This document shows, one piece after another, positions 8,267-17,282 of a stretch of DNA of 64,000 nucleotides. The notes beneath the pieces are model-generated. The model searched no databases, was not told where the DNA came from, and was given only the letters and a program-made list of their open reading frames with translations. Position numbers and translations under genes: made by a program. Source of the stretch: Candidatus Poribacteria bacterium (GTDB taxonomy: Bacteria > Poribacteria > WGA-4E > WGA-3G). The DNA lies in NCBI GenBank assembly GCA_022826805.1, contig JAJDUH010000021.1, positions 62,001 through 126,000 of the forward strand, in the 5' to 3' direction. Numbering within the stretch: position 1 is the stretch's first letter; every line of letters begins with the position of its first letter.

Positions 8267-8947
8267 CTAGTTTTCTTCTATGACTTGTTTAAGATCCTCA
8301 ATGAAATGCTCAAACAGTTTGACTTTGTTGCTTTCTTCAAGTGGCTCGGTTGTTAGTACATAGGTGCCGTCCAGCTCCATTTCTGCAATGACTCGTGATT
8401 TTGTTGAGGGGTTCAACCTTGTTAATGTCCTGCCCCTATCAGGAGTAATCAGATAAACCTTGATATGCGCTGTATTTTCACTTTCTAGAAGTTTAAGCTT
8501 CCAATAGCCCGTCTGGGCAACGCGTTCGGCCAAAGAGGTCTTACTTGAAATTATAGCGATCACCTGAGAATTTTCAGGGTTGTAAATAACAATATCTGCA
8601 TCAGGTAGGCGCGCCTCAGATTCTCCGTAATTAATTGTTACATTTCGTTTAATAGCATCTAAGGGTTCGGGCAGTCGGACACTCTCTAACTTCTTGCCGT
8701 TAACTAATTTGAATCCGATTGTCTCAATTGGATCCGTGATAATATATTGAAGAAGCTTTTCAAAATTCTGTCCAATAAAAGAACGCCAACTTTGGCCCTT
8801 ATCTTTGTTAGGCTCGTGTTCAGCAAGATATGCGTCACGTAACACCCGAGCCTTCTGCAAGAGTTCCCCAATATATCTATAGGCTTCTCTTCCTCTCCTC
8901 TCTTGAATTTCGTCATACAAGTTTTTCAAATCTTCAAAACTTTGCAC
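8267..8947 (-). CDS. BsaWI-like type II restriction endonuclease, copy B
   Basis: A 226-residue paralogue of the adjacent gene at 9073-9753, same length and alignable end to end. It carries the same nuclease core: QNFEKL (E63), LPDADIVIYNP (D118), IISSK (K136) and QTGYWKLKLLESE. This fits a PD-(D/E)xK endonuclease of the BsaWI/CCGG-cutting group. At the position of the R-E-R motif (140-142) it has A-E-R, so one family-conserved Arg is missing. It may be a degenerate copy, a heterodimer partner or a variant of altered specificity. It is third in the set methylase-endonuclease-endonuclease, 125 bases after copy A. Confidence 0.7.
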   Translation of the reverse strand: MQSFEDLKNLYDEIQERRGREAYRYIGELLQKARVLRDAYLAEHEPNKDKGQSWRSFIGQNFEKLLQYIITDPIETIGFKLVNGKKLESVRLPEPLDAIKRNVTINYGESEARLPDADIVIYNPENSQVIAIISSKTSLAERVAQTGYWKLKLLESENTAHIKVYLITPDRGRTLTRLNPSTKSRVIAEMELDGTYVLTTEPLEESNKVKLFEHFIEDLKQVIEEN

Positions 8948-9072
8948 AGTTACTTATTCCTTTAACCCAATAAGGGTACAAGCCATCAAGTAGACTTCTA
9001 TAGTAGATAAAACAGGAGCGACGCGGGACATCCCCTCTACAAAAGGAAGCCGCATTCACAGCACACAAAGCA

Positions 9073-9753
9073 CTAGCTTTTCTCTATCAGTCGTCTGAAA
9101 TCCTCAATAAAATGTTCAAAAAGTTTAACCTTATCGCTTTCCTGAAGATCTGCCTCGGTTAGCACATAAGTTCCGTCAAGGTCAATCTCCACAATTGCTC
9201 TACCTTTTTTGGGAAGATATGTACTTGTCAAAGTGCCATCTTCGTCTGGTGTGATAAAATAGACTTTGATATGTTTCGTAGTTTCACTTTCCAGAAGTTT
9301 AAGTTTCCAATAACCTGTCTGAGCAATTCGCTCACGCAATGTAACCTTGCTGGAGATAAGGGCAATTACTCTCCGGTTCCTGGGATTGTAAACAACAATG
9401 TCAACATCAGGTAGATGCAACCCAAATTCGCCGTAATCAATTGCTAAATTTCGCTTAACTCGACTCAGTCCCGGTGACAGATTTCTACTTCGTTCCAACT
9501 TATTACCATTGATTACCTTCATACCGAGGGCTTCAATTGCTTCTGTAATAATATGTTGGATTAACTTTTCAAAATTCTTGCCTTTGAAAGCCCGCCAACT
9601 CTGTTCATGGTCTCCGTCAGGTTTGTCTCTTAAAAAATCCTGTTTATGACGCTCTTTCGCATCTTGCAAAAGTTGGGAAACTGCTTTATAGGCTTCTTCT
9701 CCCTCTACCAATTGTGTTTCACTGTACATATCCTTCAAATCTTCAAACTTCAT
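9073..9753 (-). CDS. BsaWI-like type II restriction endonuclease, copy A
   Basis: A 226-residue protein starting 6 bases after the methyltransferase stop, so the two are co-translated. A helical N-terminus (1-60) precedes KNFEKL (E63), LPDVDIVVYNP (D118), ALISSK (S134, S135, K136) and LRERIAQTGYWKLKLLESE. Together they form a PD-(D/E)xK nuclease core with the R-(D/E)-R motif (R140-E141-R142) known in endonucleases that read CCGG. It is predicted to cut unmethylated sites protected by the partner methylase. The BsaWI family assignment comes from motif resemblance and the exact recognition site is not deducible. Confidence 0.72.
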   Translation of the reverse strand: MKFEDLKDMYSETQLVEGEEAYKAVSQLLQDAKERHKQDFLRDKPDGDHEQSWRAFKGKNFEKLIQHIITEAIEALGMKVINGNKLERSRNLSPGLSRVKRNLAIDYGEFGLHLPDVDIVVYNPRNRRVIALISSKVTLRERIAQTGYWKLKLLESETTKHIKVYFITPDEDGTLTSTYLPKKGRAIVEIDLDGTYVLTEADLQESDKVKLFEHFIEDFRRLIEKS

Positions 9754-9759
9754 GATCCT

Positions 9760-11112
9760 CTATTCCTTTAATCCGATAACGATATATTCCGTTGGATATG
9801 CTTCGGAATCAGCCTTACCCTTGCTGGCAAAGCGCCCTGTTTTTTCATCCCTTTTCTGAGGGAGTATCTTCAAAGGGATTTCTCGCTTTATGAGCCGATC
9901 AAGTATAAACCCTGAATGTTGCAGGGACTCAGCAAAGGCTTGAGCATTAAGTATATTAACACCCTTTAACTTCGTATTCCCAATAACATAGCAACATCTA
10001 CCGCCCGGTTTCAAAATTCTAAAACTGTCGTCAAATACCTCTTGCATATCAATAAAGAATGCTTCAATTTCTTTCGCCTTTTTTCTGCTCTTAAGCACCA
10101 TTTCATTAACAATATCAGAGGCGATTTGACTCAATAGGGACTCGTCCTCGTACTGCTTGTGAGATGTCCCAATGAATTGCTTCTTGTACTCTTTAAGATC
10201 ATCTGCCAAATCCAACCAGAGGGTTGAGAGTTGATGCAAATCAGCATACTCGTAACTCGTTACATACGGACTTGAACTGACGACGAGATCAACACTGTCG
10301 GCTGGGACTGGCTGCTTCTTAGCAGAACCCACTTCGATTCTTAGATAATCACCAAGATTATTCCTAAGTTGAGATGGCACAACGTTGTAAAATTCAGCAT
10401 TTCCCTTCAGCATTCTCAGAAGGTGTCTCTTGATAGCATCATAGGGCGGTGTAGGACGCTTTTTCAAATCACGTGTTGGCTTAGTACTCCCTTGACTCCA
10501 AATCGAACACGTTTTGAGTACGTGACTAAATGCAACAAGAAGGAAAGATTGAACATCCAAATCCGTTTCATCAAGAATTAATGTCAGGATTTTCGCGAGT
10601 TCGTCACGGGCAGATTCTGAAAACCAATAGTTAATCCTCTCTGAGTGTTTCTCAGAAATAGGAGATTGCCCATTATTTTTGGAGCAGTTATTAAAGTCTG
10701 CATCTATCGCCAGAAGGTCCCTACCCATCCTTGGATCGAAGTTAGGAACATAAATCTGTGAGAGAAAATGCCTCACTTTTTCCTCAAGATAATCAGGTCG
10801 AATCGCAGTCGCTTTTGCCCCAGTCACTAAATGAGCAACTTTATTAATGTCCGTCCCACTTGCGTGAAATCCGCGCGATACAGCACTAACAATAGTTGTC
10901 CCGCAACCCATAAACGGGTCGTTCACATTAGCTGTGCCATTAGTTAAGTACTCATCCATTAAACGTTCAACAAGCTGTGGAATAAACTTGGCAGGGTAAC
11001 GATGGTAACCGTGCGTCCATTTTCCTGTGTCTGATGGTTTGCAGTCAGCAAACGCCCATGATTTGTCAATTGGGGTCTGATTAAACCATTCCAGAATTTC
11101 ACTCGGTGACAT
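9760..11112 (-). CDS. Type II DNA amino-methyltransferase (probably m4C)
   Basis: A 450-residue S-adenosylmethionine-dependent DNA methylase. YHRYPAKFIPQLVERLM precedes motif I, NDPFMGCGTT at residues 64-73. A long middle part, probably target recognition, separates it from the catalytic motif IV at about 280-283, written S-S-P-Y and followed by YEYADLHQLSTLWL. This SPPY-like form is commoner in N4-cytosine than N6-adenine enzymes. GGRCCYVIGN near 375 fits a late core strand. It leads the restriction-modification operon and protects host DNA from the two endonucleases downstream. No controller protein gene is visible. Confidence 0.87.
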   Translation of the reverse strand: MSPSEILEWFNQTPIDKSWAFADCKPSDTGKWTHGYHRYPAKFIPQLVERLMDEYLTNGTANVNDPFMGCGTTIVSAVSRGFHASGTDINKVAHLVTGAKATAIRPDYLEEKVRHFLSQIYVPNFDPRMGRDLLAIDADFNNCSKNNGQSPISEKHSERINYWFSESARDELAKILTLILDETDLDVQSFLLVAFSHVLKTCSIWSQGSTKPTRDLKKRPTPPYDAIKRHLLRMLKGNAEFYNVVPSQLRNNLGDYLRIEVGSAKKQPVPADSVDLVVSSSPYVTSYEYADLHQLSTLWLDLADDLKEYKKQFIGTSHKQYEDESLLSQIASDIVNEMVLKSRKKAKEIEAFFIDMQEVFDDSFRILKPGGRCCYVIGNTKLKGVNILNAQAFAESLQHSGFILDRLIKREIPLKILPQKRDEKTGRFASKGKADSEAYPTEYIVIGLKE

Positions 11113-11190
11113 AAATTGAGATATCCTTTCTTCATAGTGATGAAACTAGTATATCACGATAACCGGACATATTCCAAAATCAGACTGTTA

Positions 11191-12024
11191 TTACATCAAT
11201 AATGCCATGATGTCTTGAGGCAATTGGACATTATTTTTCTGCTCAAAGTCAGTAATGCTATCGTACATCTGATGAAACACGTTGATGATATTTACTCTTA
11301 AATTTCTCGCAAAAGTTAAGTCCAATTTAGCACTTTCCCACTCTCTCAGGTGCAACGACATTATGCCACGGGCAGCGTAGATGTTAATAAATTTTGGTTC
11401 GAGCTCCAATACTTCATCATAATCTCGAATAGTACGTTCAAATTCGCCTACGTGGAAGTATGCTACGCTGCGCTTGACATAAGCGTCTGTAAATGTGGGA
11501 CTTATTTCTATCGCTTTGCTATAGTCTGCGATGGCTTTGTCATATTCGCCTTTTTGCGCGTAAACGGTCCCGCGATGGCAGTGGACCTCAGCATAATTAG
11601 GACGGAGATCCATTTCCATATTGTATCCTTCAATGGCCTTGTCATATTTGCCCTTCTCAGCGTACAGGTCAGCGCGATAGCCGTGTGCGTCGGCATGTTT
11701 AGGGTCAAACTTTACTGCCATGCCAAAGTCTGCGATAGCTTTATCATACGCATCGTCCTCGACGTGAATGGTACCGCGGTTGTAGTATGCTGCAGCATAA
11801 TCGGGTTTGAGTTCTATCGCCTTGGTATAATCTATGATAGCTTCGTCAAAACCAAGTTCATCCCGGTAAACATTACCGCGATTGTAATAGGCCTCGGCAT
11901 GATCGGGTTCGCGTTTTATGACCTCGCTAAATGCTGTGATGGCTTTGTCATACTCATGTTCTTTGTAGTAAGCCATGCCACGATTGTAATAGGCTTCGGT
12001 ATCATTGGGTTTGTGTAGCATCAT
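11191..12024 (-). CDS. Tetratricopeptide repeat protein
   Basis: A 277-residue protein made of about seven consecutive TPR units with the recurring core AYYNRGxxYxxxxxYDKAIxDYxxAIxLxPxxxxA, degrading toward the C-terminus after about residue 220. There is no signal peptide or membrane helix, so it is probably a cytosolic scaffold for protein-protein contacts. It starts 29 bases after the stop of the upstream 162-residue gene, which suggests one transcript. The ATG at 12024 is chosen because the frame upstream has no other start. The partner is unknown. Confidence 0.88.
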   Translation of the reverse strand: MMLHKPNDTEAYYNRGMAYYKEHEYDKAITAFSEVIKREPDHAEAYYNRGNVYRDELGFDEAIIDYTKAIELKPDYAAAYYNRGTIHVEDDAYDKAIADFGMAVKFDPKHADAHGYRADLYAEKGKYDKAIEGYNMEMDLRPNYAEVHCHRGTVYAQKGEYDKAIADYSKAIEISPTFTDAYVKRSVAYFHVGEFERTIRDYDEVLELEPKFINIYAARGIMSLHLREWESAKLDLTFARNLRVNIINVFHQMYDSITDFEQKNNVQLPQDIMALLM

Positions 12025-12053
12025 TTGGAGTTGTTTACCTATGAGTGCTCTCT

Positions 12054-12542
12054 TTAATCTTGCGTTTCGGTTGCGGGTACCCGCTTTGGAGGTATCACAT
12101 CAGGATTACTATCGGATATCGGCAGCGGTTGATCGGTAGACTGAGCATTGCTGAGGCGTTTGAAATGGTGTTTTAAGAACCCAATAGACCCGTGTACATG
12201 GAGTTTATCTACAAGAATTTTAGCCCCAAGTTCACAGATTTCAATATCAGTGAGTTCCAATAAGCCCTTACGCCATGCGGTGACTCTTTGGGCTTTGATG
12301 CGTTCTTCCGCTTCTCGCGCTGCTTTTCTTTGTTGGATACGGTCCACTATTGTATCAATATCAGGCTGGTTTGCAAGCAACTTATGCCGCTCGGCAGTAT
12401 AATCATAGCTGCGCGGTTTGAACTGCCGGAGAAACCGATCTGTATATGCAGGTCCAAGCTGCGTTTTCAGTTCTGCAAGCCCAACTTCATAAAATTCTTT
12501 GTCAGTCATCTCTAAAATATTCAAAAGTTTTCTAATACACAT
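12054..12542 (-). CDS. Unknown protein with an internal duplication
   Basis: A 162-residue protein not recognised as a named family. Two segments align: LEMTDKEFYEVGLAELKTQL...FLRQFKP near residues 10-43 and LELTDIEICELGAKILVDKL...FLKHHFK near 95-128. They share the spacing LE-x-TD-x-E-x-x-E-x-G and a terminal F-L-x-x-x-F-K. They are joined by a charged helix (RIQQRKAAREAEERIKAQR). The last 30 residues are Pro-rich and probably disordered. The ATG at 12542 lies inside a dispersed repeat (12539-12555), so the real start may be the ATG at 12509. It is probably co-transcribed with the TPR gene. Confidence 0.6.
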   Translation of the reverse strand: MCIRKLLNILEMTDKEFYEVGLAELKTQLGPAYTDRFLRQFKPRSYDYTAERHKLLANQPDIDTIVDRIQQRKAAREAEERIKAQRVTAWRKGLLELTDIEICELGAKILVDKLHVHGSIGFLKHHFKRLSNAQSTDQPLPISDSNPDVIPPKRVPATETQD

Positions 12543-12605
12543 TTCGCCCCGCTGGAGCTTAGTTGGTGGGGGTATCGTATTTCTATAGACATTTCGCCCC
12601 GCTGG
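12539..12605. repeat. Direct repeat ACATTTCGCCCCGCTGGRGCT, two copies
   Basis: Copies begin at 12539 and 12589, 50 bases apart, with near-identical 20-base sequence and CTAATAC or CTATAG just before each. The first overlaps the annotated 5' end of the 162-residue gene. Confidence 0.75.
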
Positions 12606-13024
12606 GGCTGCCTTCCTTATTCCCCTGGGTCCTTTTTCCCTGAGTTAGACTTCTGGGAAACTCGCTGAAATATCGGAAAATACTTGAAAACTCAATGTGA
12701 AACACATAAACTTTGTCCAAATTTTAGTATTCGGTAGCAATTTGGATAATTATAGCATAACACCTATCCAAATATCAACGCTTTTGATATAGGAACCAAG
12801 GCTATTTATGGTAGATTTTAAAATTAATTGGACTCTGTAAATTGGCGAGGTTAGGGGGAAACACCCCAGCAAAAACACCTTGCCTACCAGTTTGGGAAGC
12901 GATGCAAAAAAATACGAACCTTTTTTGAAGAGATCCGACTAAAGAAGTAAAAGTAGAATGAAACGCCCATGAGAAAAAAATAATGGGCATTGACAAAACT
13001 AAAATTCTAATAGGAGATAGAAAA
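12543..13024. other. Intergenic, repeat and inverted-repeat rich
   Basis: No gene is supported. It contains the second copy of ACATTTCGCCCCGCTGG (12589-12605), an inverted pair ATTTGGATA (12740-12748) / TATCCAAAT (12765-12773), the half MITE-like sequence from 12806, and finally AATAGGAGATAG, the ribosome binding site of the Spy-like gene. The minus-strand frame 12802-13143 is not gene-like. Confidence 0.6.
12806..12880. repeat. Half of a TTATGGT-ended MITE-like element
   Basis: TTATGGTAGATTTTAAAAT at 12806 resembles the outer end of the element at 47358. The following interior (CTCTGTAAATTGGCGAGGTTAGG, then ACACCCCAGCAAAAAC) also matches it. The expected far end ATTCACCATAA is not found, so the copy looks truncated. 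The right boundary given is approximate. Confidence 0.5.
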
Positions 13025-13531
13025 ATGAAACAGAAATTGTTTGCACTCAGCGCAATCGCCGTAATGGCAATGGTCGGAATGTTTGTTTTTGAAAATACAG
13101 CTACAGCACACGAACAAACTCGGAGTAAAAAGGAGTCTCGCAACGTCAGTCGCGGTAGGATAGCAAGGATGGTAAACCCTCTGTCGGCTCTGAATCAGTC
13201 TTTGATCGATTTGACGTTCGGTGTGAAAGCGGACCAAGAGACGTTGGCAAAGGTACTCCCAATCTATCAGGAAACCCGCGAGGCACTCGAAAAACAGATT
13301 AAGGAAGCACGCACAGCCGCCGATTCGAGACGCGAAGCTGCGAAAAAAATAAGCGAGGGTGTCAAAGAAACATACACAAAGTTCAACGCCAGTCTCAAAG
13401 AGATACTGACGGAAGAACAGATGACGAAGTTGACGGAATTGAAGGAGAAACGGCACACAGAAACGAAGGAACGTGTCAGACAACACCGTCGTAGTCAGCG
13501 AGAGAATCATAGTCACCGTAGACACCGCTAA
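13025..13531 (+). CDS. Spy/CpxP-like periplasmic protein
   Basis: A 168-residue exported helical protein from the ATG at 13025, which follows AGGAG at 13012. An earlier in-frame ATG at 12983 would place charged residues ahead of the signal peptide. Residues 1-30 form a signal peptide, MKQKLFALSAIAVMAMVGMF, with a likely cut after TATAHA-like residues. Long amphipathic helices follow, including LKEILTEEQMTKLTELKEK, the LTxEQ pattern of Spy/CpxP/zinc-resistance-type proteins. The tail is rich in Arg, His and Ser (HRRSQRENHSHRRHR) and may bind metal or nucleic acid. It is a single-gene unit with its own terminator. Function as a periplasmic chaperone or stress sensor is inferred. Confidence 0.75.
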   Translation: MKQKLFALSAIAVMAMVGMFVFENTATAHEQTRSKKESRNVSRGRIARMVNPLSALNQSLIDLTFGVKADQETLAKVLPIYQETREALEKQIKEARTAADSRREAAKKISEGVKETYTKFNASLKEILTEEQMTKLTELKEKRHTETKERVRQHRRSQRENHSHRRHR

Positions 13532-13552
13532 GGTTCAGTTGCTATAAATCTT

Positions 13553-13583
13553 GGTCGGGCATTTTTGCCCGACCTTTTTTTTT
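13553..13583 (+). terminator. Rho-independent terminator
   Basis: GGTCGGGCA / TGCCCGACC make a perfect 9-bp stem with a TTTT loop followed by nine T residues. It begins 22 bases after the Spy-like gene. Confidence 0.95.
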
Positions 13584-13611
13584 GCCTATATTCCTATACA
13601 GATTGAAATCA

Positions 13612-13631
13612 GCGAGGTTAGGAAACCTCGC
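13612..13631. repeat. GGCGAGGTT palindrome, intact short form
   Basis: GCGAGGTT, AGGA, AACCTCGC: an 8-bp stem followed by CAGC. It belongs to the same family as 13684-13704 and as the outer arms of the nested structure at 29059-29258. Confidence 0.75.
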
Positions 13632-13683
13632 CAGCGATGGGGAAGTGTCTTACCTGTTTTGAACTTATGGTTATCATAGAACC

Positions 13684-13704
13684 GGCGAGGTTAGAAACCT
13701 CGCC
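13684..13704. repeat. GGCGAGGTT palindrome, second copy
   Basis: GGCGAGGTT, AGA, AACCTCGCC: a 9-bp stem followed by AGCAAAGCGG. It is located 20 bases beyond the stop of the dehydrogenase gene that converges on it. Confidence 0.78.
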
Positions 13705-13723
13705 AGCAAAGCGGACACAGAGG

Positions 13724-15211
13724 TTATGCCCAGCGTTCAACGACGACTTTCTTCTGGGTGAAGAAGTCTACAGCATCCCAACTCTGACCGTGCAGATCAC
13801 CGAAGAAACTGTCTTTCCAACCGCTAAAGGGGAAGAATGCCATCGGTGCAGCTACGCCGATGTTAATACCGATGTTCCCGATCTCGGCTTCATAACGGAA
13901 TTTGCGGGCAGATGCCCCGCTCCCTGTAAAGAGACACGCCATGTTTCCGTAACGTCCGCCGTTGACGAGTGCGATTGCGTCGTCGATGGTCTCAACATGG
14001 ATAAGCCCTAAAACGGGTCCGAAGATTTCAGTCCCGGCAATTTCGCTGTTCGGGTCGAGGTTGCTGAGAACTGTTGGACGGAGGAAGTTTCCGTTTTCAC
14101 CGCCAGGAATGCTTGGATGCCTACCATCAACAAGAACCCGGGCACCTTCATCAGCACCTACTTGTATCAAGCCTTCAATCCGGGTTTTGCTTTCGGAGGT
14201 GATGACGGGTCCCATTTCGACGCCTTCCTCTAATCCGTTCCCGACGACGCGGTCGGTGGCGGTGTCAGCGATGGCTTCTGTGAACCAGTGTTGCGCCTCG
14301 CCAACAGTGAATGCGAGAGATGCAGCGAGACAGCGCTGCCCAGCACACCCGAATGCGCTCTCAGCCGTGGCATTAACCGTAAACTGTGGATCGGCATCTG
14401 GCAGAATGATTAGTGGATTTTTTGCGCCACCTTGGCACTGGACGCGTTTGCCGTTTGCGGCAGCTTTCGCATAGATGGCTTTTGCGGTTGCAGTCGCGCC
14501 GACGAAACTAATCGCACGGATCTCTGGATGCGTTAAGATGGCATCTACCGTTTCCCTGTCGCCATTAACAAGATTAACAACGCCTTTGGGAATCCCGGTC
14601 TGTTCCAACAACTGGAATACCTTTTGCATCGTGATTGGCACTTTTTCGGAGGGTTTGACGATGTAGGTGTTCCCACAAGCGATGGCATAAGGCAGAAACC
14701 AAAAGGTAATCATCCCTGGAAAATTGAAAGGTGCAATGGCAGCGCAGACACCAACGGGTTGACGGATCATGAATTCATCAATACCGGTTGCGATGTCCTC
14801 AAGGTTTGTGCCTTGCATGAGCGTCGGAATACCACACGCCACTTCAACATTCTCAATGGCACGTCGCATTTCACCTTTCGCCTCGTCAATCGTTTTGCCA
14901 CACTCCAGTGTGATGGTTCTTGCGATGTCGTCCAAGTTCTCCTCTAAGAGGTTTTTTAACTTGAACAGATATTGAATACGATCAACAGCGGGTGTCCGTC
15001 GCCATTCTTGTAGTGCGTTGGCAGCGGCAGTGGCGGCTTGATGTACCTCTTCAGCTGGCGAAAGCGGTACTTGGGTAAGCACCTCTGCAGTTGCGGGATT
15101 CGTAACATCAAGTAATTCATTGGTCGTAGATTTTTGCCATGCGTTATCAATGTAGTTCAGTAGTGGCGTTTGTACTCCGTGTACGACTTGCGGAGGATTA
15201 ACTTCAGGCAT
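13724..15211 (-). CDS. mmsA: Methylmalonate-semialdehyde dehydrogenase (CoA-acylating)
   Basis: A 495-residue aldehyde dehydrogenase that converts malonate or methylmalonate semialdehyde to acetyl- or propionyl-CoA with NAD+ in valine and myo-inositol degradation. MMSDH-specific stretches are visible: [58 protein letters not shown] sequence near 257-273 and [11 protein letters not shown] with catalytic C294. The usual general-base Glu is absent at the QGGAKN position, as expected in this CoA-dependent branch. AAAGGAGA precedes the ATG. It could serve inositol catabolism together with the IolE-like gene at 7.1 kb, though they are not adjacent. Confidence 0.93.
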   Translation of the reverse strand: MPEVNPPQVVHGVQTPLLNYIDNAWQKSTTNELLDVTNPATAEVLTQVPLSPAEEVHQAATAAANALQEWRRTPAVDRIQYLFKLKNLLEENLDDIARTITLECGKTIDEAKGEMRRAIENVEVACGIPTLMQGTNLEDIATGIDEFMIRQPVGVCAAIAPFNFPGMITFWFLPYAIACGNTYIVKPSEKVPITMQKVFQLLEQTGIPKGVVNLVNGDRETVDAILTHPEIRAISFVGATATAKAIYAKAAANGKRVQCQGGAKNPLIILPDADPQFTVNATAESAFGCAGQRCLAASLAFTVGEAQHWFTEAIADTATDRVVGNGLEEGVEMGPVITSESKTRIEGLIQVGADEGARVLVDGRHPSIPGGENGNFLRPTVLSNLDPNSEIAGTEIFGPVLGLIHVETIDDAIALVNGGRYGNMACLFTGSGASARKFRYEAEIGNIGINIGVAAPMAFFPFSGWKDSFFGDLHGQSWDAVDFFTQKKVVVERWA

Positions 15212-15233
15212 CAGATTTTCTCCTTTAAGTGCT

Positions 15234-15250
15234 ACAAACTAACAGTTTGT
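15234..15250. repeat. ACAAACT-AAC-AGTTTGT palindrome
   Basis: A 7-bp stem followed by GCTACA, sitting between mmsA and the S41 protease. It has the same layout as CGCAAACT-AAA-AGTTTGCG inside the 129-bp elements at 60.3 and 63.7 kb and ACAGGCT-AAC-AGCCTGT near 31705. Confidence 0.65.
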
Positions 15251-15256
15251 GCTACA

Positions 15257-16693
15257 TTAGTTTCGCTTAGCAAAGAGTTCGAGTACTTTCAACTGCTCCA
15301 TAGCAGCGACGATCTGCGGGTCATGCTCCAATTCGTCACGGGAGGTATCTGTAATCTGTGCGAGTGCATATTTAATACCGATATCGCTCAGTACGATCTG
15401 CTCCTCACTGAGTGCGTCTGTCAAACGTTGGTAGTTCCGTAGCAGTTTCATTGCCTGTCTGTTATCACGAGAGGCACGAGATGCGACGGCGAGTTTGTTT
15501 AGGACGTTATCTCCATTTTCCTCTATGAAGGTTTTGAGTTTTTCATGATTTCGGAGTTTCAACTGCATCTGCTGCTCAGAACGACTAAACGACGGTGATT
15601 CAACATCAGGAATAATGCCGATTTTGTCAATATCAACATCGTTGGGTGTATAGTAGCGTGCGACGGTTAATTTCACAGCCGCTTTTGAGTTCCTGAGTGG
15701 GAATACTCGTTGGACAGATGCCTTCCCGAAGGTTTTGTCCCCCATAACGAGTCCACGTCCGTGGTCTTTGATGGCACCAGCAACGATCTCCGAAGCACTT
15801 GCACTGCCGCCGTTGACGAGAACGATTAGCGGGAAGTCGTCTCTTTTTTCGCCTTTTGCCACAAAATCCTCTCGCGTCTCAATTCCTTTACTGTAAACAA
15901 CAAGTTGACCGGGTCTGAGAAAATCACTTGCGATATCAACGGCTGAAGAGAGCAATCCACCTGGATTCAGGCGGAGATCGAGGATGATACCACGGATATT
16001 TTGTTCGGTGAAGTCAACAAAGGCTTTATCCACGTCATAAGCTGTCGTTTGAAGGAATTGATTGATTTTGATGTAGCCAATTTTATCGCCGATAACCTCT
16101 GTTTCCACGCTGGGAATCCGGATTACCTCACGCGTAATGGTAACCTCAATCGGTCGCCCTTCGTTCTCGCGCATGATTGTGATGGAAACTTGCGTTCCTG
16201 GTTCACCGCGCAATTGCTCAACCGCTTCAGTCACAGTCATCACGGCTGTTGATTCGCCTTCAATGTGGCTAATGACATCCCCATGTAGCACACCAGCCAG
16301 CGCAGCAGGACGATCCTTAAAGGGTGTAATCACAGTGAGCATATCTTCCCGAATACCGATCGTCATCCCCAATCCGCCGTACTTACCTTGGTTTTGGGTC
16401 TGAAATTCGGTATAGTCTGGAATGAATTGGCTGTATGGATCTAATTTGCGAAGCATGCCATTAATAGCACCCTCCATGAGTTCTTTGCTATCAGGCGTGT
16501 CGAGATGGGTCTGTTTGACATAAGCCAAGATCTGTGAGAAGAGCGCGAGGTTCTCAATGAGTTGATTATCTGTTTCCTCCGAACTCCAACCGAGGGGTAG
16601 AAGCACACAGATAAGGCATACAGATACCAAGACACAAAAACAGTTTTTTGACGGAGTTTGCAGGTTTTCAAAACTTGATATAAAATGTTTCAT
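15257..16693 (-). CDS. ctp: S41 family carboxyl-terminal processing protease
   Basis: A 478-residue periplasmic serine protease of the CtpA/Tsp family. An N-terminal hydrophobic segment near 18-36 is a signal anchor. A PDZ domain follows at about 100-185 (GGLGMTIGI...VISHIEGE...AVEQLRGEPGTQV). The S41 core has S299 in GGSASASEI and K324 in TFGKAS as the Ser-Lys dyad, 25 residues apart as in E. coli Tsp. The C-terminal 90 residues are helical. CGGAGGAAAT precedes the ATG. It probably trims C-termini of exported proteins or cell-wall enzymes. A possible link to the shared C-terminal tails found at 28-38 kb is speculation. Confidence 0.93.
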   Translation of the reverse strand: MKHFISSFENLQTPSKNCFCVLVSVCLICVLLPLGWSSEETDNQLIENLALFSQILAYVKQTHLDTPDSKELMEGAINGMLRKLDPYSQFIPDYTEFQTQNQGKYGGLGMTIGIREDMLTVITPFKDRPAALAGVLHGDVISHIEGESTAVMTVTEAVEQLRGEPGTQVSITIMRENEGRPIEVTITREVIRIPSVETEVIGDKIGYIKINQFLQTTAYDVDKAFVDFTEQNIRGIILDLRLNPGGLLSSAVDIASDFLRPGQLVVYSKGIETREDFVAKGEKRDDFPLIVLVNGGSASASEIVAGAIKDHGRGLVMGDKTFGKASVQRVFPLRNSKAAVKLTVARYYTPNDVDIDKIGIIPDVESPSFSRSEQQMQLKLRNHEKLKTFIEENGDNVLNKLAVASRASRDNRQAMKLLRNYQRLTDALSEEQIVLSDIGIKYALAQITDTSRDELEHDPQIVAAMEQLKVLELFAKRN

Positions 16694-16799
16694 TTTTTAT
16701 TTCCTCCGGCAGGCACGCTGCAAACACGTTTAAGAATGTATCTTCAAAAATCGTGTAGATGGCACAGTGCCCGCAAAGAAACGGGATTTGCATAAGTCC

Positions 16800-17282
16800 T
16801 TAGCGATAAAAATAGTTCCGCAGCCTCCTGATACTCGGAAGACGAAAAGCGATAAAGGCAGCAGCTGCACAGTAAAGTAAGTCAATACGACTTAATCGGG
16901 ACTGCATCAGTTCCCAAACAGAATGTCCCTTAAATAAGGTTGTGGCGATAGGCATCGCTTGTTCTAAGGATATGTTATTCTCTTGTCGCAGTTGTTCAGC
17001 GATGTGTGAGACAGCATTCCACTGGACGTCCAGATATTTTCCAATAAAGATACCGAGTATAGCAAAAAGTGCAGCGCCAGCACTAACGACGCGCCACATT
17101 GTTGCTGCATCCTGTGATAGGCTTCGGCTGCTTGTGAGGAGCATACCGACCCCTGTGAGGACCCCGATACCGATAGCAATGAAACCGGCAGTGCGTCCTG
17201 TCCATTGGATATACTTTGCCCAGAGTACACCACCTATCACTGCGCCGAGAAATCCACCAAATGGTGCCATCAAAGTATTCAT
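16800..17282 (-). CDS. Small integral membrane protein, unknown
   Basis: A 160-residue protein with about four membrane helices: Gly-rich TM1 near 8-24 (GGFLGAVIGGVLWAKYI), TM2 near 32-50, TM3 near 66-83 and TM4 near 132-148, with a soluble helical stretch at 90-128 and a basic end. Its ATG overlaps the gatA stop in TAATG, so it is translationally coupled to gatA. No family is recognised. The coupling says nothing certain about function. Confidence 0.68.
   Translation of the reverse strand: MNTLMAPFGGFLGAVIGGVLWAKYIQWTGRTAGFIAIGIGVLTGVGMLLTSSRSLSQDAATMWRVVSAGAALFAILGIFIGKYLDVQWNAVSHIAEQLRQENNISLEQAMPIATTLFKGHSVWELMQSRLSRIDLLYCAAAAFIAFRLPSIRRLRNYFYR

Noticed and set aside
11350..12018. Long plus-strand frame of 222 residues
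   Set aside because: It is the complement of TPR repeats; the minus-strand TPR protein explains the open frame.
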